From the NCBI GenBank assembly GCA_964557005.1, contig CAZKYI010000002.1:310001-374000 (forward strand): 64,000 nt of DNA. The letters run 5' to 3'. Below, one piece after another: positions 50,301 through 53,051 of this stretch; position 1 is the first letter of the stretch; every line of letters begins with the position of its first letter. Origin of the DNA: JBECKS01 sp964557005. GTDB taxonomy: Bacteria > Pseudomonadota > Gammaproteobacteria > Pseudomonadales > JBECKS01. The notes under the pieces were generated by a model. It did no database searches, had not been told where the DNA came from, and saw nothing but the letters and a program-made list of their open reading frames with translations. The position numbers were made by a program, and so were the translations under genes.

Positions 50301-53051
50301 CACATGCTGCTTGATGCCTCAGCGATTGAACAGGCCTGGCTGTTCACACTTGCCAATTATCAATTGCTTGAACAAGGCCAGGCTGTTTATTTGCCCGAAG
50401 ATCACTATCTGGATTATCTCTATCACGAGCGCAAACATTTCGATACACCCGACATCAAAAGGTATTGGCAGGAAAAACTGTCACATGCACGCTTTGTGAA
50501 TACAGGTGTGAAGCTGGCAGCGCAGCAACTCACACAGCTCAATGCCAACACTCTGGTGGAGCGAACGCTCACGCTTGAACAGCCACAATGGCAGGCGATT
50601 AAACAGTGGTGCAGACAACAGGGAATTACGCCTGCGCTGTTGCTCAAGGCTGTGTTTGGTGTGCGCGTGAGTATGTATGCCGACAAACATCACGATATGT
50701 GCATCACTGAAATGAAAAGTTTGCGCAGCGGGGAATTTACTGTATCTATCAACAGCAGCTTTGCGATGGTGCCGTATGTGTTCAACAAGGCACATCTGTT
50801 TGCGCAAGGCGAATACAGTGTGGCGGATTTGTTGAAGGCAATGAAAAGCGAACAGCGCCGCGCGAAGGGCAAGCATTTTATTTCAGAAAGTTTGTATGAC
50901 CGCCTGATTGAACGCGAAGGCATCGGTTTTTATTTCAATTATCTGGAATATACACACAGCAGCGCTTATCTGGATAGCGAGCAAAAAACACGCTATCAGT
51001 TTGAAAGCTGGCGCAGTGATTTAAAAACCGGCGTGACCTTTGAGCCCAAAATACAAGGCAATCAGGCCATGCTGGCGCTGTATTATCATCAGGGTTTGTT
51101 TGAGGAAGCGGGTTTCCTTGAAAGCCTGTGGTATTTAATCGAGCAGTTGATGTCGGGCACGGGCGATTTAAGTAAATTGTTATGGCAAAAAGACCATGCC
51201 CTGGCTTCGGTGTGTATCGGACAAAGCCTGCCCACGCAGGTACAGCTATCTTCTGTGCATGAAAGCCCTGCCCATGTACTGCATTTGATTGAACAGCAGG
51301 CACAGGTGTTCCCGAATAAAACGGCGCTTGAAATGTCGGGTGAATGTTTAAGTTATTCCGAATTGAGTTGCCTCTCCAGTCAGTTGGCGCACAAGCTGCT
51401 GCAAGGCAGGCAGCACTATTCATCTTATGTGCTGCTCGATTTTGAAAAATCACCGCAGTTGATTGTAGCGATGTTGGCAGTGTGGAAAGCAGGGCTGGCT
51501 TATGTGGTTCTGGATAAACAGTTGCCCGAACAACGACGGCAAGCGCTTGTGCAACAGGTGCAGGCTAATGATTTGCCTTGTCGCATTATCGATGCGCAGA
51601 GTTTTGCTCAGGCAGCGGATTATCCCGATACGCTGCCTGAATTGCCCGCAGCTGCGCTGCAAAATGATGCCTATATTGTGTTCACTTCAGGCACGACGGG
51701 CGAACCCAAGGGTGTGCTGGTGAAACAACGCGCCTTGCTCAATCGTTATTATGGCTGGCAGGCTGCTTATCGCTTGCATGCCGATATGCACCATTTGCAG
51801 TTGGCCAATATCGGCTTTGATGTGTTTGTGGGCGATATGCTGCGCGCACTGTGCAGTGGTGCCAGTTTGCATCTTGTTGATGCGCTGGAAGCGGTGAATC
51901 CTGAAAGCATTTATAACAAGATTGTTGAACAGACAATCGATTTTGCTGAGTTTGTACCTGCAACCTTGAGGGCGCTGGTGCAATACTGCGCAGAGCAAAA
52001 GCTCACCCTGCCTTTAAAAGTGCAGGTAGTAGGTGCAGACATCTGGCGGCCTGAAGATCAGCAGGCGCTTGAAGGTGTTTTGCATGCATCCTGTCAGAGT
52101 GTGAATTCCTACGGTGTGACCGAATCGGTGGTGGATACTTGTTATATCGATGATGCAATGCGCATCAAACAGGCGGGCAACATCGGCAAGCCGTATGCCA
52201 ATACACGTTTGTATGTGCTGGACGAACAACAACGTGTGGTGCCTTTGGGTGTCAAAGGCGAGCTATATATTGCAGGGGATTTGGCCGAAGGCTATTGGGC
52301 AGATGCGAAACTGACGCAGCAAAAATTTGTTCCTGATACCGTAGTGCAGCAAGAGGGTGAGCGCATGTATCGCACGGGCGATGCGGCGAAATTTTCGCTG
52401 AATCAGGAAGCCATTTTGCTCGGTCGTCTTGATTATCAAATCAACATTCGTGGCCATCGTATCGAACCTGCCGAAATTGAGCAGGCGCTATGCCAGTTTG
52501 AAGAAGTGGAACAGGCGCTGTGCAAATACTTTGGTGAATCGCATGCAGGACAACTTTGCGTTTGGCTCACGGTTAAAAAAGGTTTTGAAGTGCCCGCCAA
52601 CCTGTCGGCGTATTTTACCAACAAACTCAAATCGCTTTTGCCTGCCTATATGTTGCCGCAAGTGTATGAAGTGATTGACACCATGCCGCTCACCGCCAAT
52701 GGCAAGGTGGATAGGCAGGCGTTCACCGAAGCGCCTGCAAAAAACAGCGCCATTTTTGTTGCACCTGAAACCGCTACAGAAAAACAACTCGCGGTACTGT
52801 GGCAAACACTGTTACAAGTTGAACAAGTCAGCACCCATGAAAACTTTTTTGAACTGGGTGGGCATTCACTACTGATGACACGCCTGTCGAATGATATTGT
52901 TAGACAGTTTGGTGTCGAGCTGCCCATCAAGGTGTTGTTTGAAAACAGTCATTTGTCTGACATGGCACTCGTACTGGAAACGGCATTGGCCTTGCAGGCA
53001 GAGCAAAACAATCAAACTGACGACAGCCAGCTTGAAGATGTGGAGCTTTAA
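23382..53051 (+). CDS. Giant orphan nonribosomal peptide synthetase, 9,889 residues, 8 modules
   Basis: A single frame of 29.7 kb without interruption encodes a cytoplasmic multimodular NRPS. Domain order by my reading: TubC_N docking (5-62), C1-A1-T1, C2-C3-A2-T2, C4-A3-T3-E, C5-T4, C6-C7-A4-T5, C8-A5-T6, C9-A6-T7, C10-C11-A7-T8. Carrier serines lie at residues 1119, 2647, 3707, 4708, 6213, 7276, 8327 and 9829. After T8 only about 40 residues (ending DDSQLEDVEL) remain, so there is no thioesterase, reductase or terminal condensation domain. Pocket residues suggest Orn-like amino acids at A4 and A7 and Asn at A5. No tailoring, export, MbtH or PPTase gene is nearby. The start at 23382 has no strong ribosome binding site; an in-frame ATG lies 9 bases on. 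Composition does not differ visibly from the core genes. The NRPS call is certain; the product is unknown. Confidence 0.97.
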   Translation: MSSMSPSQLIQLLSQKGIALWLEFDAHSQPQLRFRAPKGSLDETLREHIQHNREALIQWLRDREHLQGEQAIERLPRVFDARGEALFVPSYAERALWLQAQLEDNKANYNNPLVIEITGQLNVDALVRLYQYLIDTHEIFRSCFAQHEGELYIKLHQHYTVQPQFIDLNSLENHKAKARLAELVHQDTETVFNLENLPLFNFTLVQLSNTHHYLLATMHHFLTDAWSMNQFVSLLEQYYPIFCAGSQPDYSVNERIHNVDAAAWQAQQFNERWIKQEQGFWENRLSHADFPVLERRNVFQSETVDGGKQFLLPLNEALSEKLGQWAQHNKMSSFHLYFALYALLIHRLSNSQHFNLATPVANREHVQLEPLLGFMVNTLVLPIDCSDVSELTLQNFVARFSEHFQQYYQHRLLPYELVRQSQTANPMQRELFFSMFSVEAIPKTHIQFEHCRFSLAQYQKHNSKFPLALTVLEHQNKASALRFTYKQGEFSDAFIETLALRYQHLLEIFVNEADVKIHALSLLLKQEKKHLHTVSRIGESEKNAHPHMGDNIYQVFLENVARNPLKQALLYRKKSYSYQDVFLAVEHLAQQLNVEGEADGSIAIIMPRSPEVALAILVAAKLGKPCVPLNHSWSTEQLQKAVHSVNASHVLVVEGTAQALAETSEHAHIVLIDNIDSYIKQTRKHQQQVEVVLQQALEHSALNNLQQRALFAIYSSGTTGEAKGSLISHANFLGFSSALAKEIQQSETDISLQACYHSFDGGLNHLLTPLLHGGSVAIPETEEGFDLDEFLNLVEQHQVSISGLVPSVFNVLCEMLESFPEQRSKLASLRCLLVGGEKLNLEAVRRFQSYCPDTEIFSSYGPSECSVISCIFPCKYLHAAYHSVPLGHLLANSEVLVLDANGMQVPVGVAGELYLGGACVGLGYLANEQATQQAFKMIEGRRYFKTGDQVFWSEDGLLNFIGRLDHQIKLRGQKVELDDINRVIQSFTSVSQSVVIFENNQGVLAYVVPLKKGKKITDFAQFKQQLSDYLRQQLPAFMQPAAIVVLDSLPMTANGKVNRAALLKHDQAAAVVVDKPVRQQQNIATEFTAIWKAHLGVASEIESEIETEQQNFFESGGHSLQATRLLFALEQHFGIRLSLKNFFRSASFNALLAQVEQALQRQADYSHHKNHAITEQQKIEIKTGELYPVSFAQERLLLNAFTYPDSTAYSAPMVLNIYGEFRLEHFERALLYLFKQHAVFTIDYIFEDGKFYQKLSNQHQSRFQAAYERVDLSALNEHEKTQRYQSLLEENQAWIFDVFNDLPWRIKLLVLTQNHYVLLINAHHIVWDGWSLNVVFTQLQQLYNSEAQHWPELFVHHQSHALIEHAIWQTQTLKNQANEFEHSVDFWQNKLLGAPPYINLPLDRERETVQGFQGAHYTLALSQHTLQKLRGFAASHHATPFQVVFACFYLLLHRYSKQDDLCIAVPHEGRSQALQTAVGFFTGLHIYRCDFSANRSFIEVLADIQQQYLDAQAQHDLPLQSVFDALELTVSRAYLPFAQVSFNHARLNETLFTGFNGLSIETDKPLSTTVKNDLSCLFREGEQQGELIFEYDAQLFFAHSIEKLAQHFVYVIDAVLKDADMRIAQLSLCDEQTLKSEIAEALNISVNSFDDILPLTPSQRDIYLGSLLAPESFQHCEGFSFFIHEEVDIPLWREAIQTLANQHAVVRMQLLNCELAGADSVYQGFERGYRVDLQVMDWSERFSAEQKQSKHFSEQVSRACNDFVYRNYGDLSEALAYFYLIKLDQAHYYFVMANHHIGADGISVVFAQWICAVYETLLRKQAGSREKLPLYPALFQSHVPENRKRMDHAQTLAYWKQRAAYVEPVHHLPLPVKTAQRRIEKKIISRTHWQAVERYCKAQHISTAKYFRGIYAYLLTQYARIEGDFCLKDFAPGRTPEHAFSIGCYFQQYPYIFEGKLFGAHGNFKTLFAYIDDYNKSIKPWLDISAYQQSRIFPQSSIEFMYNYYPFQLAVNLHGRASDIVEFPPIVDRAVQFIVKHAQGEMELNLHYHEAEFTSLNFLERIVWVSEQVCEQGKDAFADIEPCFPDELETQLGFFANQNSVLASVENIEVLSEQLQRSFSKYAGHTALILGEQTLSYAELAQAVEQLAAYLSAQLSFEQQPRIALCYENERDYLIALLACVRINACYVPLDAQLPLERLNFIMQDAACDLLLSDKTTVLAQQAFKTTQAVRHFEFDNEQALYCIYTSGSSGEPKGVLCSQQASLDLFHWYLNEYFHTPQTVLLFSPFAFDLTQKNIFAPLLSGGTLVLATSTEKEGEAFAQLISRHHISLINCAPSLFSAAVRDVVDYAHFSSLEYLIFGGESIDWLRLQNFLCAPQVKARLINSYGPTECSDVVASHHFAHINLNEAQAQWIGKALPQSHLLVLNTHQRVLPAGLAGELYIANRQRALGYIGHAQSKGLNSQSFLNNRYHAMHKEVPQLYASGDRVRLLLKPEQHSYVLEYLGRKDKQIKINGIRIELAEVEFLLNAVFPAQQKRVLAYNNQLLVFVLQQRHDQALNPIELRARLLEKAPAYLVPHKFITLKHWPLTVNGKIDTLALQQLAAQHFEREVLEPETALEAALLPVWQNLLGVERISVEDDFFMLGGNSLVVTQLLTRIEKRFGVTLPIRELFMNPSIRACAVVLQQALRNANTQFEKREFEKANRTQDIRASFAQQRLWFIEKLARDTSEAYVSAYQMVFPLQYHGKLDAERLRQALLRLQARHESLRCCFYEQQGQVYVRVPEQAALDFQIEDISTLTYTQQSFDFEQGVLWRVKLLRGADSDWLIIHAHHLIADAWSFSILLNELHQLYEQPDVILPQRAFDYPDFAHYQHRAMERQDFKHSLAFWHAYLKEAAPLECLIDRPRPAQLSGRGGKIDFSLSAQHYAQFKQQATQMGSTVASILLGYYALLLHRLSNQQTFYIGVAEANRSTVETEQMVGLFVNSLPIKVDFTRFDSNEAIFKDFLAQVHQDLLSLLEHRQVPFEKMLEGLDLPRHTASSPVFQCLFSFQNVPRAFDDFEKHWSVQPYTHQSAKFDLTLSFIEHSDGSLMGELEYHKDLWEESSAQYIAALLKNFLQQRWFEQPMQAVRAAMFEQHALPPASPADSSSLVDNNSVIIDNIASHVEQNAQRMAIKVVSQENPAQVLQQLTYQQVDAFTDLLACELAQHLPPLIAQQPVIALVGGASLMQVLCEIAALKLHACFVPIDSIHPAALIDKQIKNSGADVVLLCDALATGKVKSCSKAMLDVSCFQFADSEKVVPLSRAQTTPEKDSDKAIYRIFSSGTTGEQKLSEISLQAGTALYQWYAQWVDISEQSTVLLSGSPAFDLHQKNIFSTLMSGGCLLIPEALMEQGNVVFEPQALVHVIGTQQVTHLNCTPSFFYPLLQVSAFERAFSKLEQVILGGEPIHFAALAHWFATTHTQLSNTYGPSECTDVLCAYRLKRDNAQAYKTQGVPLGEPLPYVVLGLSDKRSHVMGGNLLSGELVVSGLAVGKTVGHDTHTAVYFTGDKVKRDAQGQLYFVERLDQQIKHRGYRISLSEIEQCALAFEGVRECAAVYEQGNIVLVYVDVSENQDNPSALRYFLSEQLPSYALPSRVLALDSLPITHNGKLDRSTLREWIQASVVRTLVPDWHNNALTDKQSLLLAIWKSVLNIDVIDVHDNFFELGGDSILALQILGALKAQGYYANVRDVFRYQSIAEFSTILKQQSTHYSSLPIQTALQGEFSPSAIQHWFFEKNFSSPSHYNQSVLLDIDKQIDETRLQAVFAALLERHDVLRLGFDKSGELARYQPLAALNVLDSVVVNSTHEAQAAIDHTQRSLNIHLARVIQARLLLRNDCSYNQLHIVIHHLVIDGLSWRILAQDFVRLLAQDTNHLRLPAKGHAYEQWLGEMRSRVFKQEFAQDEQYWLALCEKQKTQQSLAEFTRAKKHSVRDVGVEQLTLSHSLSEKVLKIDAQVRVNTETLLISALAMSLAEQFSVERFMLNLEGHGRSVLADTLQLEQSIGWFTAKYPLWLDLHDHESAVSKLRYIKQALAEIPNRGESYLPLRYWHIDEAVRKQLKALDSAEVMFNYLGQFHVEHQFRQAGKELVRLSQDWSGMDRSLNSEMEHLLDISARVLEGVLSFDFIFSKRAFASESIQALSRRMEFNLRHLIYCLEQPHTAKQLLLTSDFPHAPELPHTLLEQLGNTALVQRAHIEAIYPLTPMQQGMYFHVLREDASDMYLEQITLELAGEFDFEHFSSAWQRLQENHEVLRSGIFEQQGKVFLAVFSQLPVELVHIDIAEHKTPQQSDEAFVAAFCEADRNNAFYFEHPPLIRAHVLKGEHHHHLVFSFHHIVLDGWSLGLIVSQALQMYVSLQTHKPMPRFPVKRLSAMAFTQVATLDTPFWTNYCAPLTQQSSARISTVFQVQQHAQLSRLQHRLSASQSAQLRQTAEQLHVSLNTLVQAVWLLHLNALTQQNVLSVGITLSGREQGTEQVAGLFINTLPLIIEAQGYSDFASFVTAVQTRQAELLARQQDSLVEIAALNQLEAHQLFDHILVFENYPLEQALQMLELDFSIKSYRYHSRSNYPLVISIVPSETLEIRMASQFSQAQLHALCEGFVQRLQNLEAFAIDTRNTVTQPRAEKNIRVLSVADSEQALSANEALVYQVFCEVLNLEHFDVHHTFFELGGHSLSATRALSLLRARSKKYISLKDFYAAPMVHALAQLLEHSHNQGEVLLYRANPLKDMALNAAQARFWFLEKMNPGQGLYHIALPIEIEGELSREHLQQAFDALFEKHEILNARIIEKQGSAWLRKVSEPFVLEYEDWRASMLSEQALDAAASAYFKRSFHMEREALVRVKLIQLPQHSVLLACIHHLICDGWSMNLLLRDLLLAYRQAALGEAPKLERNPYSYRDYMYWQQHNAVTPEHHQAHLFWQQHLQAMPARLVFPSVVFRDVLRTHAHTQVARVGHTLFFEFDAKQSKAIQQLAARLHITPASVFMANWLLLLASWSQELDVHVSMPVAGRTRSEFEGIVGLFLNALIFRFHLRKEATLSAYFTAVHQSLLDVYQHQDFPLEKALQLNENANRDMPGMQFGFNFQNERDLNSQSFQQTQLHSDFGLQLRARRFEMHSARHDLALSVLDATQDENGCYRMALEYHCAWIEADAVALLAEQFKQQLMQACNDAQAEKTVNELFNLPFAELAKQQGHMLLAPLTSSQQAFYLDEQIRGQTRTCWIGYSVSLPADCTLNVEAWQQACLQVSRQHSVCRLTLQAHGEQALQAIPAAEFASDLNFEVIELEQALAPDQLTRLIESLIYQPYTHTCLMRYYVLKLNTGACVVVNAMHHAVFDAVSFIEHWQQCVEAYQYNSAATLKTDSYPMYVHGLGERMDQAETLSYWQYNLKDVSAAVYPKNPLYIKNAAGVYEQDNNAFIHRQLTLSNSEWQQIKHFCRRQGITPNLFYKLIYGILIQAWTACEDDFYILELQSGRAQTRFKQTLGCLFLVTPFIFRQAILAKSQLGFAHAFDSLKQQQKQHRPHHHISQQALQMLLPERELDFYFNFLTFVPDTSVFGEAMVFQDYGNEIHKAVEFSPKLRPQGVELNLYYRAHDFYEENFLACVQALSRQIIEGCDGFGHLHFSPQVAELAFQAIPALPQHHLKQEGELWHLLEKQLKHSASRLYQDFDDGGSATASHDYPSLASACEKLSTYFVQQDYQAGDVLIFQAEKGLELLAAFCACIRTGLVFCAIDAQASEQQQAMYRQHSGARALFTTQDLHSLLEASESVDTVSAAYLAKADELAYVVFTSGSSGQPKAVAVSHAAICNRFYAWQHTYQLESSDVHLQMAAQPFDVFIADMVRVLLSGASVCLLEPKLLLDTHLLNKVINQYQVTHAEFVPAVLRPLLALWRSENNSPHSFKVLVCGSDVWYLSDQQALEAVLPEHCGFINSYGLSESAVDASYWRLQKQGEQRFRSHSIGAPFANTQMWIADRWGRMLPSGALGELYIQGDIASGYLNDAALSKKQFDTSDRILKTGDLALMQGGEFILHGRRDFLMNYQGQRFNPLDLEAALCTYPDIDAAVVQVVKFPDKSQRLLAFLQSDMNVQAQQAFKQRLHNSSLNLKPQLLVFCESFPLSINGKIDRKALFAQWQQQPVAHSPASESNETYSSETECAVIRIWSYVLQSDAIHRSSHFFAEGGHSLLVMRVLAAYREQFQKAFSVRDFFEQSVLCEQAKLLDALPAQFEVPDAPITHAPQQVQAGFPASYSQKRLWFLHMLEPQSLNYCMAASVHIEGELDALRLQNSVHTLFKRHAVLGSYYVFDEVTHSVLLEPQVLDSWTFSTLEDAAFYQAFDLQHELPLRMRLQQQANDWRIDVFAHHIAFDAWSLELLFHELGFLYTGESLPAAASFESYTSWEQRYLASEQASAAQNFWCEQLSDYEALALLKAQADSPALSTQSASHYDYVIDAGLITRLQKRAGEMNLTLFQLLLASYQLLWARYSSQDNFVIGIASSVRDAQPAWQSMVAPMLNVLPIKAVYRGDQNWGEYVAMLKQNLLLAEQHKAFPFEKLVEVLQPDRTTSNSPIFQTLFSFNQKVFHSISPHASESPLRLQFVSDAGSEQVLLPSKYEFTFEVFEQAQGLKLHVGFWQHCMDLRAVKRFVRHFENTLEFLAQDKAWQALAQERVSALQFISANEQTLLLRWARAGKLQSDERVPRNFLEHFDKHCAQQGEKIALQTSFGHLSYRALDQRSNQLANYLEDKAIKTVAILCDVSEQSQWWSVQLMLAAQKAGVPFVTLDGSAPASRIEQQLHVLGATHCFNTCGDVPVDVAVTLMQVSSESFTRLLASYPHSFQAIEKNNDLPAYMMFTSGSSGSPKAVVIPQIALDNYLAWAQRYYRVHTLEQALVHLPAYFDASLTSSLLGLSAGLRLEIAEPFSERLLHCLNHNDSATLFKFTPSHLMQYQHALSNVISHAKHCFVLGGEALYGRQVKAWLEHFPQAQFVNEYGPTETTIGCSAYTLTADDAHRPNVPIGKAIDGMSVLLLDEHLNCVPVGALGEIYITGRGVSSNTHLLPIPKHLGIQGSMYASGDWAMLNRDGELIYHGRKDQQIKLRAHRIDLAEFDALLTRAPFSHHIKHWHVMQMSFSEQDQRLYLFVVLHEHAQVQQAVQVLHMQQWCKQQLPAYMRPDIVCIEALPLKPSGKIDVQALSRLAQSTGFPAQTQQTDTQESVLEQELNVLWASVLFPNQQQEQRLDVNASFFELGGHSLIAVSLVSRLRQRFGIEVPLSRLFKGLSIRSLAQGIEQFVYAPSTLPALQVYAGAAVLRPSFEQERMWFLQKLAPASRAYVLDFRFHLPVNSAAFEAFGSRLEQVYQQILEYHTVLRTHFVYEQEQLEVRFFEVSDFRIEHFTQAQTFNDYVYQPFDMQYQPLLRTALLLEQENCTLHFAIHHSITDGWSMNHLRTLLLEGLSGKPLTKPALQYSDYAMWQRELWQGARLQSSLAFWKAHIDEDFSTINLVEEYPCDTQINPAYGRVDIQLDEARKQLIHNFCAHQQISLFVLLMTVYEVLLCRLSAASGVNIGFPVAGREQVELEQCLGVFVNTLVFSHALNTQHSFTQRLQANQAHVAAMLDHQSLPFEKVLEHLASVRELNRSPLFEAFFNLLSLPNEPVQTRAQLQQALQQGSLDNPHLQSKFDLALYAQELSDGLQLIVQFNSARFAHASMHHFVQQFALLLDQVLLHPDVCISQMDLNSVPYNTPRLPDELAHTLTTLEDVRTRFFQQALHNPNAPALQFENTTLSYAEFCQVIFYVQKHVLSDVMAGEQVTVLCARNHYSVILFWSALCQGLNTVVIENIGWCVELERQVIAAASHKLLIASTLPEWKNIVSAKDVKFDTIKQQIDEWIAHIRQQPVAVNTWIRTQIHALAASNHTQHIGLFTSGSSGESKLLHSPVKALDLFIECFVQKHNVPFLDNKAMLLSSGIGHDPMLRDITLALCFGKCLTIPDAAVFADRERLWQLISQQAISHLNITPGFLKYLLDAQDIPQHSLASVYIGGEPLSPALRCVIRQRLSQVKAYNVYGCTETPQIQCYFDLSQAQIQPQGETVPLGQGFGFNQVWVMNGASTRAACGERGELVILTPLLAKERHAHSALSDDGIYRTGDMGYYNSQGELCYEGRRDTLIKTSGYRVHLNTIQHHLEQLAAVKAAYVTSVNHAETQRIYAFVQLDEGVDVSTIMESLAREFPVYALPLVHQVDSLPLTSRFKVDRNALLALVENQGTANPLLTEKAQGFAQFLLAQWQTLLGTRLALDDNVFEFGAHSLLLMRLCARIEAEFKISLPLKALFVHSTISRLSVYLAEHAQHLQSEQLDSARSIPLLEVKQKQAGVALSSAQQRLYDYWKAKPEDTRYNMVLPLIFSNAQVDMARVRDCLNALVERHEILRTRFVEVAGEIKQQVLASFEVEIEIFQQTDADLIGYAQHWVFDLSTAPLFRIWQQDNQHGETLLVLCIHHSVCDAWSLQVLRKEFVVLYAGLEVLPPLRFQYADFSVWQHQQHASRQADRAFWENYLQGAQGLAFPYQALAQEFSGEPLAQHAGASSASFVIGETLAQQLRHFCAQQHISPYILLLSVYQRLLSIYARHDDVCVAVPVSTRNLPDMENQVGLYPNINIMRGRIEAGRSVADFLHDNLQQSFAVQAHAHFPLEQLAQQFRSQVKGRLPGEQFALVMLNIDYDLNTTLEQENWQVRIPEFRSRFSKHDVCWYVSELEQQFHIFVEFDQQYFNHAVIEVFYQHFEALLRVFITQPDSLLSDTHFYSQHELLEKLGIEKTQVQHVLPLSQFQKALYLNQLIYPLDTRSKQAGLSVQIFGSIRQDLWQKAFDSSVNHFSSARMRYVPADFVGAELVYQVISNTADVSLEYMDFSAHNFSETDIRNIIENFVYEDLDAHGLLYRYALMQFSKHHSVLVFTGYHMLLDASAIEQAWLFTLANYQLLEQGQAVYLPEDHYLDYLYHERKHFDTPDIKRYWQEKLSHARFVNTGVKLAAQQLTQLNANTLVERTLTLEQPQWQAIKQWCRQQGITPALLLKAVFGVRVSMYADKHHDMCITEMKSLRSGEFTVSINSSFAMVPYVFNKAHLFAQGEYSVADLLKAMKSEQRRAKGKHFISESLYDRLIEREGIGFYFNYLEYTHSSAYLDSEQKTRYQFESWRSDLKTGVTFEPKIQGNQAMLALYYHQGLFEEAGFLESLWYLIEQLMSGTGDLSKLLWQKDHALASVCIGQSLPTQVQLSSVHESPAHVLHLIEQQAQVFPNKTALEMSGECLSYSELSCLSSQLAHKLLQGRQHYSSYVLLDFEKSPQLIVAMLAVWKAGLAYVVLDKQLPEQRRQALVQQVQANDLPCRIIDAQSFAQAADYPDTLPELPAAALQNDAYIVFTSGTTGEPKGVLVKQRALLNRYYGWQAAYRLHADMHHLQLANIGFDVFVGDMLRALCSGASLHLVDALEAVNPESIYNKIVEQTIDFAEFVPATLRALVQYCAEQKLTLPLKVQVVGADIWRPEDQQALEGVLHASCQSVNSYGVTESVVDTCYIDDAMRIKQAGNIGKPYANTRLYVLDEQQRVVPLGVKGELYIAGDLAEGYWADAKLTQQKFVPDTVVQQEGERMYRTGDAAKFSLNQEAILLGRLDYQINIRGHRIEPAEIEQALCQFEEVEQALCKYFGESHAGQLCVWLTVKKGFEVPANLSAYFTNKLKSLLPAYMLPQVYEVIDTMPLTANGKVDRQAFTEAPAKNSAIFVAPETATEKQLAVLWQTLLQVEQVSTHENFFELGGHSLLMTRLSNDIVRQFGVELPIKVLFENSHLSDMALVLETALALQAEQNNQTDDSQLEDVEL
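23394..23567 (+). other. TubC_N-type N-terminal docking domain of the NRPS
   Basis: Residues 5-62 (LIQLLSQKGIALWLEFD, then LRFRAPKGSLDETLREHI and NREALIQWLRD) match the TubC N-terminal docking fold, a small dimeric domain that binds a short C-terminal tail of the preceding synthetase. This implies that another NRPS or PKS subunit may act before this protein, or that the domain is a relic. No such subunit is in the window. Confidence 0.8.
23634..26831 (+). other. NRPS module 1: C1-A1-T1
   Basis: C1 has HHFLTDA at residues 219-225 (Ala in place of the usual Gly). A1 (about 548-1065) has YSSGTTGEAKG at 714 and the A10 lysine in NGKVNR at 1054-1059. I read its ten pocket residues as D-G-N-G-L-G-S-V-I-K, which I cannot match to a substrate. 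T1 serine is 1119 in GGHSL. C1 could accept a fatty acyl starter or the chain of an upstream subunit. Confidence 0.85.
26928..31436 (+). other. NRPS module 2: tandem C2-C3, A2, T2
   Basis: C2 has a canonical HHIVWDG (1323-1329). C3 follows immediately (from about 1650) with HHIGADG (1795-1801) and no A or T between. A2 has YTSGSSGEPKG at 2245 and pocket residues read as D-L-K-N-I-G-S-D-V-K (unassigned). T2 has GGNS rather than GGHS, Ser2647. Confidence 0.85.
31497..35951 (+). other. NRPS module 3: C4-A3-T3-E
   Basis: C4 has HHLIADA (2830-2836). A3 has a modified core SGTTGEQKL (Gly after Lys lost) and pocket residues D-L-K-N-I-G-T-D-V-K, one change from A2, so both probably load the same residue. 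T3 carries GGDS (Ser3707), the form typical before epimerases. The E domain (about 3755-4190) has HHLVIDGLSWRI, EGHGR at 4023 and FNYLGQF at 4106. The third residue should therefore be D-configured. Confidence 0.88.
36069..37616 (+). other. NRPS module 4: C5-T4, no adenylation domain
   Basis: C5 begins YPLTPMQQGM, the style of condensation domains that accept a D-residue donor, and has HHIVLDG (4369-4375). Its end is followed within a few tens of residues by T4 (LGGHSLSATRA, Ser4708). There is no room for an A domain. T4 must be loaded in trans or act as a transfer station. Confidence 0.88.
37665..42131 (+). other. NRPS module 5: tandem C6-C7, A4, T5
   Basis: C6 has HHLICDG (4892-4898). C7 follows directly with HHAVFDA (5362-5368). 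A4 has FTSGSSGQPKA at 5819 and pocket residues D-V-A-E-V-G-S-V-D-K, close to the ornithine code DVGEIGSIDK. T5 serine is 6213 in EGGHSL. Confidence 0.85.
42189..45317 (+). other. NRPS module 6: C8-A5-T6
   Basis: C8 has HHIAFDA (6390-6396). A5 has FTSGSSGSPKA at 6878 and pocket residues D-A-T-K-V-G-E-I-G-K, close to the asparagine code DLTKLGEVGK. T6 serine is 7276 in LGGHSL. Confidence 0.85.
45369..48476 (+). other. NRPS module 7: C9-A6-T7 with divergent A and T motifs
   Basis: C9 has canonical HHSITDG (7458-7464). A6 has FTSGSSGESKL, a GIGHDPMLRD loop in place of the FDxxxW pocket segment, and SRFKVDR at A10 (Lys8271 kept). Pocket residues read D-P-R-N-Y-G-V-Q-I-K. T7 has GAHS instead of GGHS (Ser8327). 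The substrate is probably not a standard amino acid; an inactive domain is the alternative. Confidence 0.8.
48549..52991 (+). other. NRPS module 8: tandem C10-C11, A7, T8, terminal
   Basis: C10 has HHSVCDA (8516-8522). C11 follows with YHMLLDA (8973-8979), where the first His is Tyr. A7 has FTSGTTGEPKG at 9434 and pocket residues D-V-G-E-V-G-S-V-D-K, two conservative changes from the ornithine code. T8 serine is 9829. No release domain follows. Confidence 0.86.

Noticed and set aside
23419..52930. Many open frames of 60-240 codons in other frames and on the minus strand inside the NRPS, e.g. 34530-35246 minus
   Set aside because: They lie fully inside a continuous NRPS frame with clear domains, show no family motifs and are rich in residues expected from antisense reading of Gln/His-rich code.
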